NCBI RefSeq assembly: GCF_900113335.1
Contig: NZ_FOOX01000006.1
Location: 124,001-188,000 of the forward strand
Length of the DNA stretch: 64,000 nt
DNA from: Desulfotruncus arcticus DSM 17038
GTDB taxonomy: Bacteria; Bacillota; Desulfotomaculia; Desulfotomaculales; Desulfallaceae
Direction: 5' to 3'
Shown here: one piece after another, positions 27,642 to 37,316 of the stretch
How positions within the stretch are numbered: position 1 is the first letter of the stretch
Layout: every line of letters starts with the position of its first letter
The notes under the pieces: generated by a model
Told to the model about the DNA's origin: nothing
What the model saw: the letters and a program-made list of their open reading frames with translations, nothing else
Databases searched by the model: none
Program-made: the position numbers and the translations under genes

Positions 27642-28766
27642 TTATTCCGCTTCGGAGCCGGCGCTGCCGGACAAGTGTTGTTCCGCCAGGGGACGGTACT
27701 TTTCGTGCAGCATGTCGTACGCAGCCTTTTGATTATAGGCGTCGGCCATACCGTAAAGAGCCTGTTCGGTAGACATGCCGTTATCGTATACGGGCAGCAT
27801 ATCATCCTCGTCCAATAAGTGGGTAAAACCGCCGTTTTTCAACTGGAACCGGAGCAGGGCGCTCACCGGGTTGCCGCCGGAGGGCTTGGTCCAGGCTTCA
27901 CCCATGGGGTCCTGGCCCAGCAGGGTGAGAGCCTGAATAACCCAGGCGCAGCTTTCCGGGTTTTCGGTGCCCCAGGAAGAAAAACCGCCGTTATCCAGCT
28001 GCTCTTTTTTAAGAAAGGCCAGGGCCCGGGACACAGCCGGATTACTCTCATCGGCCCCCAGTATGGCCATGGCCATCAGGGCGGCCGCCGTCATGTCCAC
28101 GTCCCCGTCCACCAGCTGGTAATCTTCAGGATTGTCAAAATGCTTAACGTCCCAGGTAAACCCCCCGTCGGGCAACTGCTTGTCAACCAGCCATTCCAGG
28201 CACTTGTCCCGGTTGGGAATGGGCACGCCGGCGCAGTGCAGGGCGATGACACCGAAGCAGTGGGCATTGATCAGGTCATTCCCCACCGGTTGACCGGTTT
28301 TCCTATCCTCAATGGAATCGGCAAAATGGCCGTTGGGCTGCATGGTATTTTTTACGGTTTCCACCAGGTTAATCCCGCCGAAGTTGTAAGGATCTTTCCC
28401 GGCAGCGCACACCCCGATGATGGTGCGCTGGTAATCGGTGTTTTTAATTTTGGTCAGCCGTATGCCCTGGCGGACCTCCTCCTCCCGCCAGTAGGCACCG
28501 TTTTTGCCGCCTGCCGTCCACTTGGAACCGCTTACGTCCTCGCCGAAAGCAAACAACCCCAGGGCGGGCCAGTCCAGTATGCCGCGAAACTCACTGTCCT
28601 TATAAGTATCATGGTAATAATTAATGGTTTTTTGGGCGGCGCGGTAGAGGTCCTGACGGGTAATTTTAGACTGGACGGCGGCCGCCGGGGACAGCCATAA
28701 GCTTGCAACCAGCAACAGGCTTAACAGTGTAGTTAGCAACAGTTGCACATTTTTCCTGTGATACAT
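27642..28766 (-). CDS. Secreted alpha/alpha-toroid protein (transcobalamin alpha-domain-like)
   Basis: 374 residues from ATG 28766, which follows GAGGTG. Signal peptide 1-30. The rest is one squalene-cyclase/prenyltransferase-type toroid: repeated QLPDGGFTWD, QLDNGGFSSWG and QLKNGGFTH strands between helix pairs. The DxDD and QW catalytic features of terpene cyclases are absent. The same fold forms the N-terminal cobalamin-binding domain of intrinsic factor and transcobalamin, and homologous toroids sit in the giant protein and the 1054-residue protein here. It lies 105 bases after the VWA gene at 28872, at the distal end of the riboswitch-4 run that opens with a DUF4430 lipoprotein. Proposed: the alpha half of a split cobamide-binding pair. 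The ligand is not shown. Confidence 0.85.
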   Translation of the reverse strand: MYHRKNVQLLLTTLLSLLLVASLWLSPAAAVQSKITRQDLYRAAQKTINYYHDTYKDSEFRGILDWPALGLFAFGEDVSGSKWTAGGKNGAYWREEEVRQGIRLTKIKNTDYQRTIIGVCAAGKDPYNFGGINLVETVKNTMQPNGHFADSIEDRKTGQPVGNDLINAHCFGVIALHCAGVPIPNRDKCLEWLVDKQLPDGGFTWDVKHFDNPEDYQLVDGDVDMTAAALMAMAILGADESNPAVSRALAFLKKEQLDNGGFSSWGTENPESCAWVIQALTLLGQDPMGEAWTKPSGGNPVSALLRFQLKNGGFTHLLDEDDMLPVYDNGMSTEQALYGMADAYNQKAAYDMLHEKYRPLAEQHLSGSAGSEAE

Positions 28767-28871
28767 AAGCACACCTCTTTTCTTAACATTTAAATATTAA
28801 TTCACATTTTTTCTAAAAATAACCTTTTTGCAAACTGCCCAAAGGTACTATGAAAAGTTAAATCCGAAAGT

Positions 28872-31412
28872 CTACCGGTTAAACCAGTTTAACCGGCGCG
28901 CGGCAATATCCAGTATAAAAAACAACAGCGCCAGGGGAAGCAGGATAAAGTCCAGGTTGACCACGGCCCGGTTCTTTATCACCGGCTGCTGGAATACTTT
29001 TAGATCATCAGCTATCAAATGGCCGCCGGTCGCGTCAACCAGGGGCTGCAATATTTCTTCCCCGTCGCGGGTAGCCAGGGCATATTCCGGGGAATAGTCG
29101 ACATGCACCGTCCTGGTCAGGCTGTATATAATTTTATCCTGTTTTTTTAGTCTGACCGTTACCACATAGCCCCCCACTTCTTCCAGGGCGAAGCTGCCGC
29201 CATATTTACCCGGCGCCACCTGCTGCAATACGGTTTCTTTTTGCCGCCCTTCCGGCCCCTGTACGATCATTTCCGCCTGCTGCCCGGATTCCGGAGAGAC
29301 AGCGGCGGCGGAAACCTCCACTGCCCCGCCCCGGCGGACAAGCTGTACCTGCAGCCCGTCTCCCTCCCGGTCCCGCAGGCACCAATTAATCAACCGGGAC
29401 CACTGCGCCTGAAAGCCCGGCCAGGTTACCCAGGGAGCGCTCCACCGGCCGCTCAAATCCGGCGTCCAGGCTATCACCTTCCCCAGCCCGTACCGCCAGT
29501 CGGCCAGCACCGGGTCGTCCCGGCTGCTTTTTAAAAGCAACTCAGCGTCGTCCTTGATGCCGGTGCCCACGTAGCCTTTCAGGGGGGGCGGGGAAACCAC
29601 CGGGAAATAGGCCGTTTCCCGCACCTGGACCGGGGTGAACTCCTCGTTGTTGATATATCTCCTGGTGGCCAGGTAGGTTTCCCGGGTAAAGATACGGGGG
29701 ATGCTCTGCAGATTCCGGGTAAAATAGTGCCGCCCCCCGGTTTGCTCCGCCAGGTATTCCAGTTCCCGGCGGTCGGCATCCTCGCCCACCGCCACCGCCG
29801 AGAGGGTGATTTGGTGCTCCCGCAGGGCGTCGGTATAGGGCTGGTAACCCTCTTTCTCCCCCTGGCCGTCGGTGAGCAAAATGATATGTTTGACTTTGGC
29901 CGAGGCCTGCTGCAGTGTTTTGGAGGCTGCCCCCAGGGCCGGGATGATCAGGGTGCCTCCCCTGGCAGCCAGCTTGGCGATACTGTCCTTGATTTGATTT
30001 GGCTCTTGTACCGGACCGAAGGGTACCAGCCATTCCAGCGTATCGGCAAAACCCAGCACCCCCAGGTAATCGCCGGGCTCCAGAACATCCACCGAGCGCA
30101 GAGCGGCCTCCTTGGACATCTCCAGCTTATTGACCCCGCCGCTGGTATCTTCCATGCTGCCGGAACAATCGATCACCAGCACCAGTCCCAGGTTGGGCTG
30201 CTTTTGACTGCCCTTCATCCGGCAGCCCACCGGCAGCATTTTTTCCAGCAGGGTGTTTTCATAGCCCCCCGGGGCAAAGCTGCGCTCCCCGCCGGCAACC
30301 ACCAGGCCGGTGCCCAGTTCCCGCACGCACTTTTCCAGGCTATTCTCAAAACCTGGCGGCAGATCCTGGTGGGCAACGTTGACCAGAAAAATCTCCCCGA
30401 AACGGGATAAAAATTCCAGGTCCCCGGGCACTGTGCCGGGAGTACAGCAGGTGACGTTCAGGTCCAGGCTTTGCAGAAGGGAATTGACCACCGTTACCTC
30501 TCCTTGGTCGCCCACCACCAGTACTCCGGGGGCGCCCTCAACAGTTACGGCGGCGGTCAGACTGTTGTTCCCGGCATTGGCATCCCCGGGAAAATCAATT
30601 TCTCCCCGGTAGTTCAACCCGCCCTCTTTTTCCGGGGCAAGGTCAAACCTGAAATTATTGGCACCCGGCTGCACCGCCACCTCTTTTTGCAGCACCTGTT
30701 CGCCGTCGCCAAAAAGGCGGATGATACCCCGGGCCGACCAGGTGCTGTCCAGGGTCACGCTGACAGGCACCAGCTCCCCCGGGCGGACATTGGCCGGCAG
30801 CTGCAGGGAACTGAACTGAACATCCTGCTGCCGTCCCCCCGGCAGGGGATATACCAGCAGGCTTACGTTACTGTCCCGCAGCTTTCCGGCCAGGGAGCCA
30901 ACGCTGCCGGAATTTTCCCGGCCGTCGGTGATTAATACCAGGCGGCGATTGGTATCCGCCGGAAAATAATCCAGGGCAAACGCCACCGCCTTTTCCAGGT
31001 CGGTAAAGTTGGGGTCCGGCTGCGCGGCCAGTGCCACCTGACGCACCTGCCTGCCCACGGGAATGTCCACCATGGGCTCGCGGCCAAAGGTAATCACCGC
31101 CACCCTGTCCCCGGCAGCTTTTGAGCGCAGCTGGTCATTGATATACTTTTCCACGGCGGTTTTACGGTCCTGGACGCTGAGTGACCCGTCCACCAGAAAA
31201 ACGGTGGTGGTGTCCCGGGGAACCAGCACCATCCCGGCCCCGGCCAGGACCAGCAGCAGGCAAATTACGGCCAGCAGGCGGCAGGACAGCCACCAGGCAA
31301 GGGTCTTGCGGGGCAGCAGGCGGCGCGCCCGGCAGCCCGCCACGATAAAATAACCGAGTATGAACAGGGCCGGGAGCAGCAGTTTGATATTTATACTGTC
31401 GTTAAAGCTCAC
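28872..31412 (-). CDS. Membrane-anchored double-VWA protein (BatB/YfbK-like, large)
   Basis: 846 residues starting at GTG 31412, which overlaps the upstream stop by 11 bases; an upstream start at 31466 would reach far into the previous gene. Two N-terminal membrane helices (about 8-25 and 40-62) precede a first VWA domain (about 70-200, LVDGSLS and ITDGREN), an Ig-like CARDB domain, a glutamine-amidotransferase-like domain (VVAGGERSFAPGG), a complete second VWA domain (about 400-560, VIDCSGSM MIDAS and LTDGQGE), a C-terminal beta domain and a final membrane helix near 825. The plan fits VWA proteins found with MoxR ATPases. Partner or substrate is unknown; the riboswitch upstream suggests a link to cobamides. 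Confidence 0.85.
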   Translation of the reverse strand: MSFNDSINIKLLLPALFILGYFIVAGCRARRLLPRKTLAWWLSCRLLAVICLLLVLAGAGMVLVPRDTTTVFLVDGSLSVQDRKTAVEKYINDQLRSKAAGDRVAVITFGREPMVDIPVGRQVRQVALAAQPDPNFTDLEKAVAFALDYFPADTNRRLVLITDGRENSGSVGSLAGKLRDSNVSLLVYPLPGGRQQDVQFSSLQLPANVRPGELVPVSVTLDSTWSARGIIRLFGDGEQVLQKEVAVQPGANNFRFDLAPEKEGGLNYRGEIDFPGDANAGNNSLTAAVTVEGAPGVLVVGDQGEVTVVNSLLQSLDLNVTCCTPGTVPGDLEFLSRFGEIFLVNVAHQDLPPGFENSLEKCVRELGTGLVVAGGERSFAPGGYENTLLEKMLPVGCRMKGSQKQPNLGLVLVIDCSGSMEDTSGGVNKLEMSKEAALRSVDVLEPGDYLGVLGFADTLEWLVPFGPVQEPNQIKDSIAKLAARGGTLIIPALGAASKTLQQASAKVKHIILLTDGQGEKEGYQPYTDALREHQITLSAVAVGEDADRRELEYLAEQTGGRHYFTRNLQSIPRIFTRETYLATRRYINNEEFTPVQVRETAYFPVVSPPPLKGYVGTGIKDDAELLLKSSRDDPVLADWRYGLGKVIAWTPDLSGRWSAPWVTWPGFQAQWSRLINWCLRDREGDGLQVQLVRRGGAVEVSAAAVSPESGQQAEMIVQGPEGRQKETVLQQVAPGKYGGSFALEEVGGYVVTVRLKKQDKIIYSLTRTVHVDYSPEYALATRDGEEILQPLVDATGGHLIADDLKVFQQPVIKNRAVVNLDFILLPLALLFFILDIAARRLNWFNR

Positions 31413-33117
31413 GTCTGTACACCTGCCATTCCACCGCCAGCAACACAAGTACCAATACCAGGGCAATACCCTGCAGATTAAGCGACAGCAACGATCCCGC
31501 CGGGCCGGTGCCCCCGACGTTTACCGCATTTTCTCGCTTTTCCGGCCGGTCAAGAGCTCCGGCGACAAGTCCCGGCGGAGGATTTACAATCATTGTCCGT
31601 ACCTTTTGATCGTTTTCCATAATTTGATAAACACCGGGCCTGCCCAGAGTTACCGGAATGCCTTCCAGCGCTATGCTAAAACCCTGCGGGCCTGTCAGTT
31701 GCAAAGCCCGCCCCTGCTCCGGATAAACCTGGTCTCCCGGTTGAAGCCAGGGCATTTCGTCCTGGAAGAACCAGGCCAAGATATTGTCCACCAGGATGGG
31801 AAAGGACGGAAGCAGGGCAAGGTTGGTATGATCCCAGTCCGGTGTGGAATAAAGCAGCCTGTCGCCCGCCGCCATCACCGGTTTCCCGGCGGCTTCCATT
31901 ACCGCCCGGCACCCCGGCTGCACTTTCAGGGCGGCGCACCGGTCCGCGTAAGCCCCCTGCAGGTCCGGTTCCAGGTCCCGGGCCAGGGTTCCCGGGGAAA
32001 TTGTTAACGGAGCCGGTCCGTCTATCGGTCCGTCGAGCATCTCTCCGGGCGGATTCAGCCGCCAGACACGGGCCTTGGCCGGGAGCATGCCGGCAGGCGG
32101 CTCTTGATTGATGATATACAGGTCGTATTGATCCTTAACCCCTTCCCACCGGTCCACACATTGCACGGTAATGCCGGGCAGACTGGCCAGGGCCTGCTGC
32201 AAATAGTAGCTTTGGCCCACCAGCAGCACTTTTTTGTTAAAGCTGTCACCCACCGGCAGTAGGAAAGAGTTATCCACGGCCAGCAGATCCTGGTTTTGGA
32301 TGGTTATCTGCAGCAATTGCGCGCCCGTGTTCAGCCGGGTCCAGTTCATGTCGGTTTCCCGGCCGGCCGGGATAGCCACCTTTTGGACATCCCGGCGGCC
32401 CTGCCCGTCCTCCAGCTGGAGCAAGGCGGTGCGGTCGCGGGAACCGTAGTTTTTCACCCGGCACAGGACGGTATGGGAATAATAATCATACGCGGCGCCG
32501 GTAATGCCCATGTTGTCCGGTTGGCCGCCCACTTTAATTTGCCTGTCGCCCAGGGGCAAATCCTTATCGGTGATCACCACCCGTGGCGCCGGACAAGCGT
32601 CCAGCACCCTGGCGGCCATTTCCACGTCCAGGGCCTCGCTGGTGCAGTCGATAGGCGCCAGTGCTTCCTGCACCTCTTGGGGGCGGGCTTTTTCCAGCAC
32701 CTGCCGGCTGTTTTTTTGCAGCAGCACCAGATTGAGCCGCACATCGTCCGGCAGTGTTGCCAGGTAACCCGTTAATTCCTGTTTGGCCCGGTCCAGGCGG
32801 GTGCTGCCGCTTTCCGCGGCCTGCATGGACAAGGAGCAATCCAGGGCCACTGTAATTTCCTCGCCGCGCCATGGCGCTACCCAAACGGGCCGGGCCAAAG
32901 CCAGCACCAGCAAAGAACCAATTAACAGCTGCAGCAGCAGCAACAGGTAGCGGTTTATTGGCCTGGCTTTTACTCCCTGCACTTCCCGGAGCACCTGGTC
33001 CCACAGCACCAGGCTGGAGACCTCTTTTTCCAGCACCTGACGCTTGCGAAAATGCAATACAATGATCAGGGGCAGGGCCAGGGCCAGCAGTAATCCCAGG
33101 GGCTGTAAAAAGCTCAT
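31402..33117 (-). CDS. BatA-type VWA membrane protein
   Basis: 571 residues. The BatA N-terminal region (two helices at about 5-22 and 58-78, spaced by ERQ-type KRQVLEKEV) is followed by a VWA domain (about 85-240) with MIDAS-like DCSLSMQ. The rest is a periplasm-side-type beta region, a GATase-like segment and a final helix at about 548-566. ATG 33117 overlaps the DUF58 stop in an ATGA junction, showing translational coupling. Together with MoxR and DUF58 it forms the core of a MoxR-VWA module, known elsewhere for metal-dependent assembly or chaperone roles. Confidence 0.85.
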   Translation of the reverse strand: MSFLQPLGLLLALALPLIIVLHFRKRQVLEKEVSSLVLWDQVLREVQGVKARPINRYLLLLLQLLIGSLLVLALARPVWVAPWRGEEITVALDCSLSMQAAESGSTRLDRAKQELTGYLATLPDDVRLNLVLLQKNSRQVLEKARPQEVQEALAPIDCTSEALDVEMAARVLDACPAPRVVITDKDLPLGDRQIKVGGQPDNMGITGAAYDYYSHTVLCRVKNYGSRDRTALLQLEDGQGRRDVQKVAIPAGRETDMNWTRLNTGAQLLQITIQNQDLLAVDNSFLLPVGDSFNKKVLLVGQSYYLQQALASLPGITVQCVDRWEGVKDQYDLYIINQEPPAGMLPAKARVWRLNPPGEMLDGPIDGPAPLTISPGTLARDLEPDLQGAYADRCAALKVQPGCRAVMEAAGKPVMAAGDRLLYSTPDWDHTNLALLPSFPILVDNILAWFFQDEMPWLQPGDQVYPEQGRALQLTGPQGFSIALEGIPVTLGRPGVYQIMENDQKVRTMIVNPPPGLVAGALDRPEKRENAVNVGGTGPAGSLLSLNLQGIALVLVLVLLAVEWQVYRREL

Positions 33118-33983
33118 CGTCTTATCCCCGTCGCAGCGGCCACCAGGGCCACCGGCGCCTGCCCCGTACTGCCGAAAACATATCTTACGCCCCGACGCCG
33201 GCAGATTGCTGCGCAGTTTTGCAAATATTCATTCACTTTGACCCGGTAAATTGCTCTGGTTCTTTGGTCCAGGCGGACCGGTCTGGCTTCCCCCGTCTCC
33301 AGATCAATAAATTTCCATTCCCCCTCATAGCCGGGGTCCGTTTCCTGGGGAGACAGCAGGTGCAGCACTGCCACCTCCTGCCCCCCGGAACAGAGGTGAT
33401 CCAAAGCTTCCGGCAGGCCTTCGCCAAACAAATCCGAGATTACAAAAGTCATGCCGGAACCAGGCAGCTTGCTGCCCGTTATGCCGCTGAAAGCAGTCGG
33501 CCCCGCCGGTTTTAGTTCCCGCACCTGCCGCAGCAAGTGATAGAAACTTTCTTTACCACCGGCCTGTTTGCGAATGACCCGAATTGGATCATTTAAGACG
33601 TAAAAGCTCAGTTTATCCCCCTGTTTCAGCGTAATATAACTCAAGCCCAGGGCTACCTGCCGGGCTAGAACCCATTTATTGGGACTGCCGAAGTCCATGG
33701 AAGCGCTGCTGTCCAAAAATATGTTGACCTGCAGCTGCCTCTCTTCCGTATATTCCCGGACATAGAGATTGCCGGTACGGGAATAGGCCTTCCAATCCAC
33801 CCTGCGAATATCGTCACCCGGTAAATATCCCCGGTGTCCGTGGAAATCCAGGGAAATTCCCCGCCCCTTCCCCCGGCGGCTCCCGGCGTCTCCTTTTACC
33901 AGCCGCTTTCTGGTAAATACTATCAGTTGTTCTATTTCCTTCAAAAAGTGCCCTAGTGCAAGATTATCTGAAAGGTTATCCAT
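33114..33983 (-). CDS. DUF58 domain protein (VWA-like)
   Basis: 289 residues. The DUF58 signature is present: GHRGYLPGDDIRRVDWKAYS near residue 50, followed by REYTEERQLQVNIFLDSSAS, a VWA-like strand with the DxSxS MIDAS motif. DUF58 proteins almost always accompany MoxR ATPases and membrane VWA proteins and are thought to act with them on an extracytoplasmic or membrane target. The start at 33983 is one base after the MoxR stop and behind AGGTGAAATAGT, so the genes are coupled. It appears intact. Confidence 0.92.
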   Translation of the reverse strand: MDNLSDNLALGHFLKEIEQLIVFTRKRLVKGDAGSRRGKGRGISLDFHGHRGYLPGDDIRRVDWKAYSRTGNLYVREYTEERQLQVNIFLDSSASMDFGSPNKWVLARQVALGLSYITLKQGDKLSFYVLNDPIRVIRKQAGGKESFYHLLRQVRELKPAGPTAFSGITGSKLPGSGMTFVISDLFGEGLPEALDHLCSGGQEVAVLHLLSPQETDPGYEGEWKFIDLETGEARPVRLDQRTRAIYRVKVNEYLQNCAAICRRRGVRYVFGSTGQAPVALVAAATGIRR

Positions 33984-33984
33984 A

Positions 33985-34956
33985 CTATTTCACCTGCCGC
34001 AATATTTCCTCTATAATCGCATCGGCATCCACCTGATCCGCCCCGGCCCGGAAGTTCAGGAAAATGCGGTGGCGCAGGCAGGGGTAGGCCATAACTTTGA
34101 TATCCTCATAAGAAACATTATAGCGGCCCAGGGCCAGGGCCCGTATTTTGGCCGCAACCAGCATGGACTGCGCCCCCCGGGGACTGGCGCCACAGGTTAT
34201 GTAATCCTTGACCAACTGCAACCGGCTGTGCTCGGGATGGGTGGCCAGCATAATTTTCAGAGCGTAGTGCTTTACGTCCGCGGCCACCGGCACTTCCCGG
34301 GCAATTTGCTGCATTTGCAGAATTTGTTCACCGGTGGCCAGTTTCTTGACCAGGGGCTCCCGGGAGCCGCCCACCGTAAGGTCCATTATCCGTGACAAGT
34401 CATTTAACTCCGGTAAAAAAATCTTCAGCTTGAACATAAACCTGTCCAGCTGCGCTTCGGGCAGGGGATAGGTACCCTCCATTTCCAGCGGGTTTTCGGT
34501 GGCCAACACAAAGAAGGGATCGGGCAGGGGATAGGATGTGGCGCCCACTGTTACGGTTTTTTCCTGCATGGCTTCCAAAAAGGCGCTCTGGGTTTTGGGG
34601 GTGGCCCGGTTGATTTCATCGGCCAGCACCAGGGAGTGAAAGATGGGGCCCTTTTCAAAGGAAAAGCCCAGTTCGCCTTGGTTTTTATGCATTATCACCG
34701 TACCGATAATATCCACCGGCATCAGGTCCGGGGTGAACTGAATGCGGGAGAAGGAAAGATCCAGCACCCGGGCCAGAGTTTTTACCAGCTGAGTCTTGCC
34801 CAGGCCCGGCGCCCCTTCCAGCAGCACATTGCCACCGGCAATAATGCCGGTTATAACATGTCTGATTATCTCCTCCTGCCCCATGATCAGCTTGCCCACT
34901 TCCCGTTCCATGGCGGTAAAGTGTTCTTGAAAATTTCTGATGAGATTTTGCTTCAT
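33985..34956 (-). CDS. MoxR-family AAA+ ATPase
   Basis: 323 residues. AAA+ core: Walker A GAPGLGKTQLVK near residue 40, MoxR-typical RIQFTPDLMPVDIIGT, Walker B LADEINRATPKTQ, sensor 1 VLATENPLE, EGTYPLPEAQLDRF, and the arginine/sensor 2 region GASPRGAQ. It powers conformational work on the DUF58/VWA partners encoded downstream. ATG 34956 starts one base after the 517-residue gene's stop. Here the usual MoxR context is combined with B12 riboswitch control. Confidence 0.95.
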   Translation of the reverse strand: MKQNLIRNFQEHFTAMEREVGKLIMGQEEIIRHVITGIIAGGNVLLEGAPGLGKTQLVKTLARVLDLSFSRIQFTPDLMPVDIIGTVIMHKNQGELGFSFEKGPIFHSLVLADEINRATPKTQSAFLEAMQEKTVTVGATSYPLPDPFFVLATENPLEMEGTYPLPEAQLDRFMFKLKIFLPELNDLSRIMDLTVGGSREPLVKKLATGEQILQMQQIAREVPVAADVKHYALKIMLATHPEHSRLQLVKDYITCGASPRGAQSMLVAAKIRALALGRYNVSYEDIKVMAYPCLRHRIFLNFRAGADQVDADAIIEEILRQVK

Positions 34957-34957
34957 T

Positions 34958-36511
34958 TCAATTTCCCCCGTTTAATTGCGTAAAATATTCCCTGACCAGT
35001 TCCCGCCTTGGCAGGGGTATCGGGTATTTTAAAACGTACTCCATACCCGCTTCCCCGAATTCCGCCCGCGCCCGGGCCAGGGCCGGCAGTTCCCCGGTTT
35101 CCGCCGGCACCCCGTCGGCGATTTTATCCGCCATGCCGCCTTCCGCTCCCAGCTGCCCCTGCACCCGGGAAAGCGGAGCGTCCTCTTCACCCGGCCGGGT
35201 GGCCTGTTCTTGCCTGGCCACCTCGCCGAATGAGCCTTCGCCGCCGCTCTCGCCGGAAGCCTTGCCGCCGCCTCCCCCCACACCCCGGGAGCTGCCGCCG
35301 GAATGGCCGCCCGGCCCCCCGGCGGCCAGGTCGCCGCCGGAAGCGCCCGTGGTTTCGGCGCGGCTGTAGTCACTGGTTGTTCCGGCGGCAAAGGCGGCCA
35401 GCCGGTCCTCGCCGCCGGGACTTTTTATACCGTCGTCTGCCCGGGCCAGCAGCCTTTCCTTGCTCTGCTGCAGCGCCAAGTCAACTTTTTCTTCCAAAGC
35501 GGACATTTCGCCCGGGTCAGCCATAGAACGCAGCACTTCCTGCAGTTTTTCGCCCGTCAGGGCTTTGTTCTGCAAAACAGTTTGCAGCCGGGCCAGTTCG
35601 TCCCTGGCCCCGGAGGAAAGGTCACTGCCCGCCGCCTGCTGCAAATTAGCAAGCATGGCTTGCTGCTCCCGGTCTGTAAATTGGCTTGCGGCACTCAGCT
35701 TGACGGCCCGGTCCAGGTCCCCCGACCTTAAGGCTCCCTGCAGCTCCCGGTGCCCGGTTCCCACACCTTCAAAAATACCGGCCAGACTTTGCATAATCTC
35801 ATCCTGGTTGGCGGCCGGCCGGCTCAGTTCCTTTTGCGCCGCCGCCACCTCGGCGGCGGCAAGGTCAAAATCACTGGCGCGGCTCAACCGGCGCTCCAGC
35901 GTTTTTAAAGCAGACAATATTTGTTCGTTATTTTCCCGGTCATTTTCCGTGCCCGGCAATTCCTCCCGGATTTTTTTGATTTTTTCCGCTTCCTTCTGCA
36001 GCTCCCTGCTGATCTCTTCCCGCTCCCCGGCCGCCTGCCGCGTTTCCGAAGGCAGAAAGTAGATGCCCCAGGACAGCACAATGAGTATGGCGGCGGCCAG
36101 CACCTTTTTGCCGTTAATGCTTAACTTATACCGGCCCAGGGGGTTAACATTTTGCACGGCATCCTCCACTTCTTCCCGGAAAACTTCCCCCAGGGGGAAT
36201 TCCCGGCCGCGGTATTCCAGATAGGTTGTCAGCCGCTCCTCCAGGCCCAGCCGGTCCCCGGCCGCCGCCGCCTGTTTCAAACCGGGCTGGCTAAATAATC
36301 CCGCGGCCAGGGCCAGGGCCATCAGGGTACCCCCGGCATACAGGGCCTTGCCCGGCACGTCAAGCCAGGGATACAGGTGCGCCGATACGATGAAAATGAA
36401 TAACACCCCTGCGGTGACCAGCAGGCCGTCGGTCAGCCGGCGCAAAACATTTTGCAGCCACAGCTTCCGGCGCAGTTTTAGCAATAACAGGTCCAGGGGA
36501 TGCTTGGGCAC
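34958..36511 (-). CDS. Membrane protein with long coiled coil and Gly-rich tail
   Basis: 517 residues from GTG 36511 behind GAGGTG. Two to three helices near the N-terminus (about 25-43, 55-70 and 130-150), then a long Glu/Lys-rich coiled coil (about 155-330), a low-complexity Gly/Ser/Ala region (about 360-440, rich in GG) and a short charged C-terminus. It resembles the DUF4175-like membrane proteins that often accompany MoxR/DUF58 genes. No catalytic motif seen. Packed between the 252-residue membrane protein and moxR, so it is probably a structural part of the same complex. Confidence 0.8.
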   Translation of the reverse strand: MPKHPLDLLLLKLRRKLWLQNVLRRLTDGLLVTAGVLFIFIVSAHLYPWLDVPGKALYAGGTLMALALAAGLFSQPGLKQAAAAGDRLGLEERLTTYLEYRGREFPLGEVFREEVEDAVQNVNPLGRYKLSINGKKVLAAAILIVLSWGIYFLPSETRQAAGEREEISRELQKEAEKIKKIREELPGTENDRENNEQILSALKTLERRLSRASDFDLAAAEVAAAQKELSRPAANQDEIMQSLAGIFEGVGTGHRELQGALRSGDLDRAVKLSAASQFTDREQQAMLANLQQAAGSDLSSGARDELARLQTVLQNKALTGEKLQEVLRSMADPGEMSALEEKVDLALQQSKERLLARADDGIKSPGGEDRLAAFAAGTTSDYSRAETTGASGGDLAAGGPGGHSGGSSRGVGGGGGKASGESGGEGSFGEVARQEQATRPGEEDAPLSRVQGQLGAEGGMADKIADGVPAETGELPALARARAEFGEAGMEYVLKYPIPLPRRELVREYFTQLNGGN

Positions 36512-36514
36512 TGT

Positions 36515-37273
36515 TTACACCTCGCGATATACTTTGTTCAGGTTCCGCAGAGTAAGCAGCCAGAAGATTAAAATGGCCGGGCAGTAAAAGCACAGATTAT
36601 ACACCACCGGCGCCCAACCCACCTGGTTGGTGCCGCCTGTCTGTATGTATAGCAGGCCCGTGACGGTAAGCAGTGGGTTTAAGAAAAACAGGCCGGGAAT
36701 ATCCCTGTCAAAAACAGTTGTAAGCACCAGCTGCCCGTATTCATAATAAAAATAGAAAAAAACCGGGGTTAAAATAAGTGCGGTAAAAACCAACAACATT
36801 AGGAGAAAGCTTTGCCAGTTTTTGGGCAAACTGGTGGTACTCAGAAAAACGCGCACACTGAGAATAAATACCCCCCAGAGAACCTGAAGCACCAGCGGCC
36901 AGAGAAAATTCAGCATATTCAGACCGCCGGCAATAAAAATCAGTAAAATAAGGGGAACAGAGGCCAGCACAAAGATTGCCATCTGCCACAGCAGAGCGCC
37001 CAGGCAGCGGAAAACCGCTAAAGACGGCGGTTTAACCGGCAGCGATGGATTTGATTGTTCAATTGATAACCCGGTTAATTGTTCCACTTCCCAAAAGGGA
37101 ACAACCAAGGAGAAAAGCAGCAGCTGAAAAGCAATGAAATACAGATAACCCAGCTCATAGTCGCCAGGGTTGTAGCCCTCCACCGGCAGGGCCACCATCA
37201 ACAGGTAGCCGGTCAGAACCAGCGTCAATATGATTAAATAGGAAAGCATTAGGGTGATATTTCTGCTGCCCAT
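36515..37273 (-). CDS. Six-helix membrane protein, ABC-2 permease-like
   Basis: 252 residues from ATG 37273, chosen because AAAGGGG stands 8 bases before it; GTG 37324 would overlap the previous gene without a ribosome site. Six hydrophobic helices, first at about 6-28 and last at about 225-245; no soluble domain. It resembles ABC-2-type permease subunits that neighbour MoxR/DUF58/VWA modules in other bacteria, yet no partner ABC ATPase is encoded here. It ends 3 bases before the 517-residue gene. It could be the translocation or anchoring part of the proposed cobamide module (inference). Confidence 0.75.
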   Translation of the reverse strand: MGSRNITLMLSYLIILTLVLTGYLLMVALPVEGYNPGDYELGYLYFIAFQLLLFSLVVPFWEVEQLTGLSIEQSNPSLPVKPPSLAVFRCLGALLWQMAIFVLASVPLILLIFIAGGLNMLNFLWPLVLQVLWGVFILSVRVFLSTTSLPKNWQSFLLMLLVFTALILTPVFFYFYYEYGQLVLTTVFDRDIPGLFFLNPLLTVTGLLYIQTGGTNQVGWAPVVYNLCFYCPAILIFWLLTLRNLNKVYREV

Positions 37274-37316
37274 GTCCAATACCCCTTTCCAGTGGAACGG
37301 TTCTGCACTTGCCTTG

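Noticed and set aside
36360-36593. 77-codon minus-strand frame between two membrane-protein genes
   Set aside because: Overlaps both neighbours in another frame and has no ribosome site.
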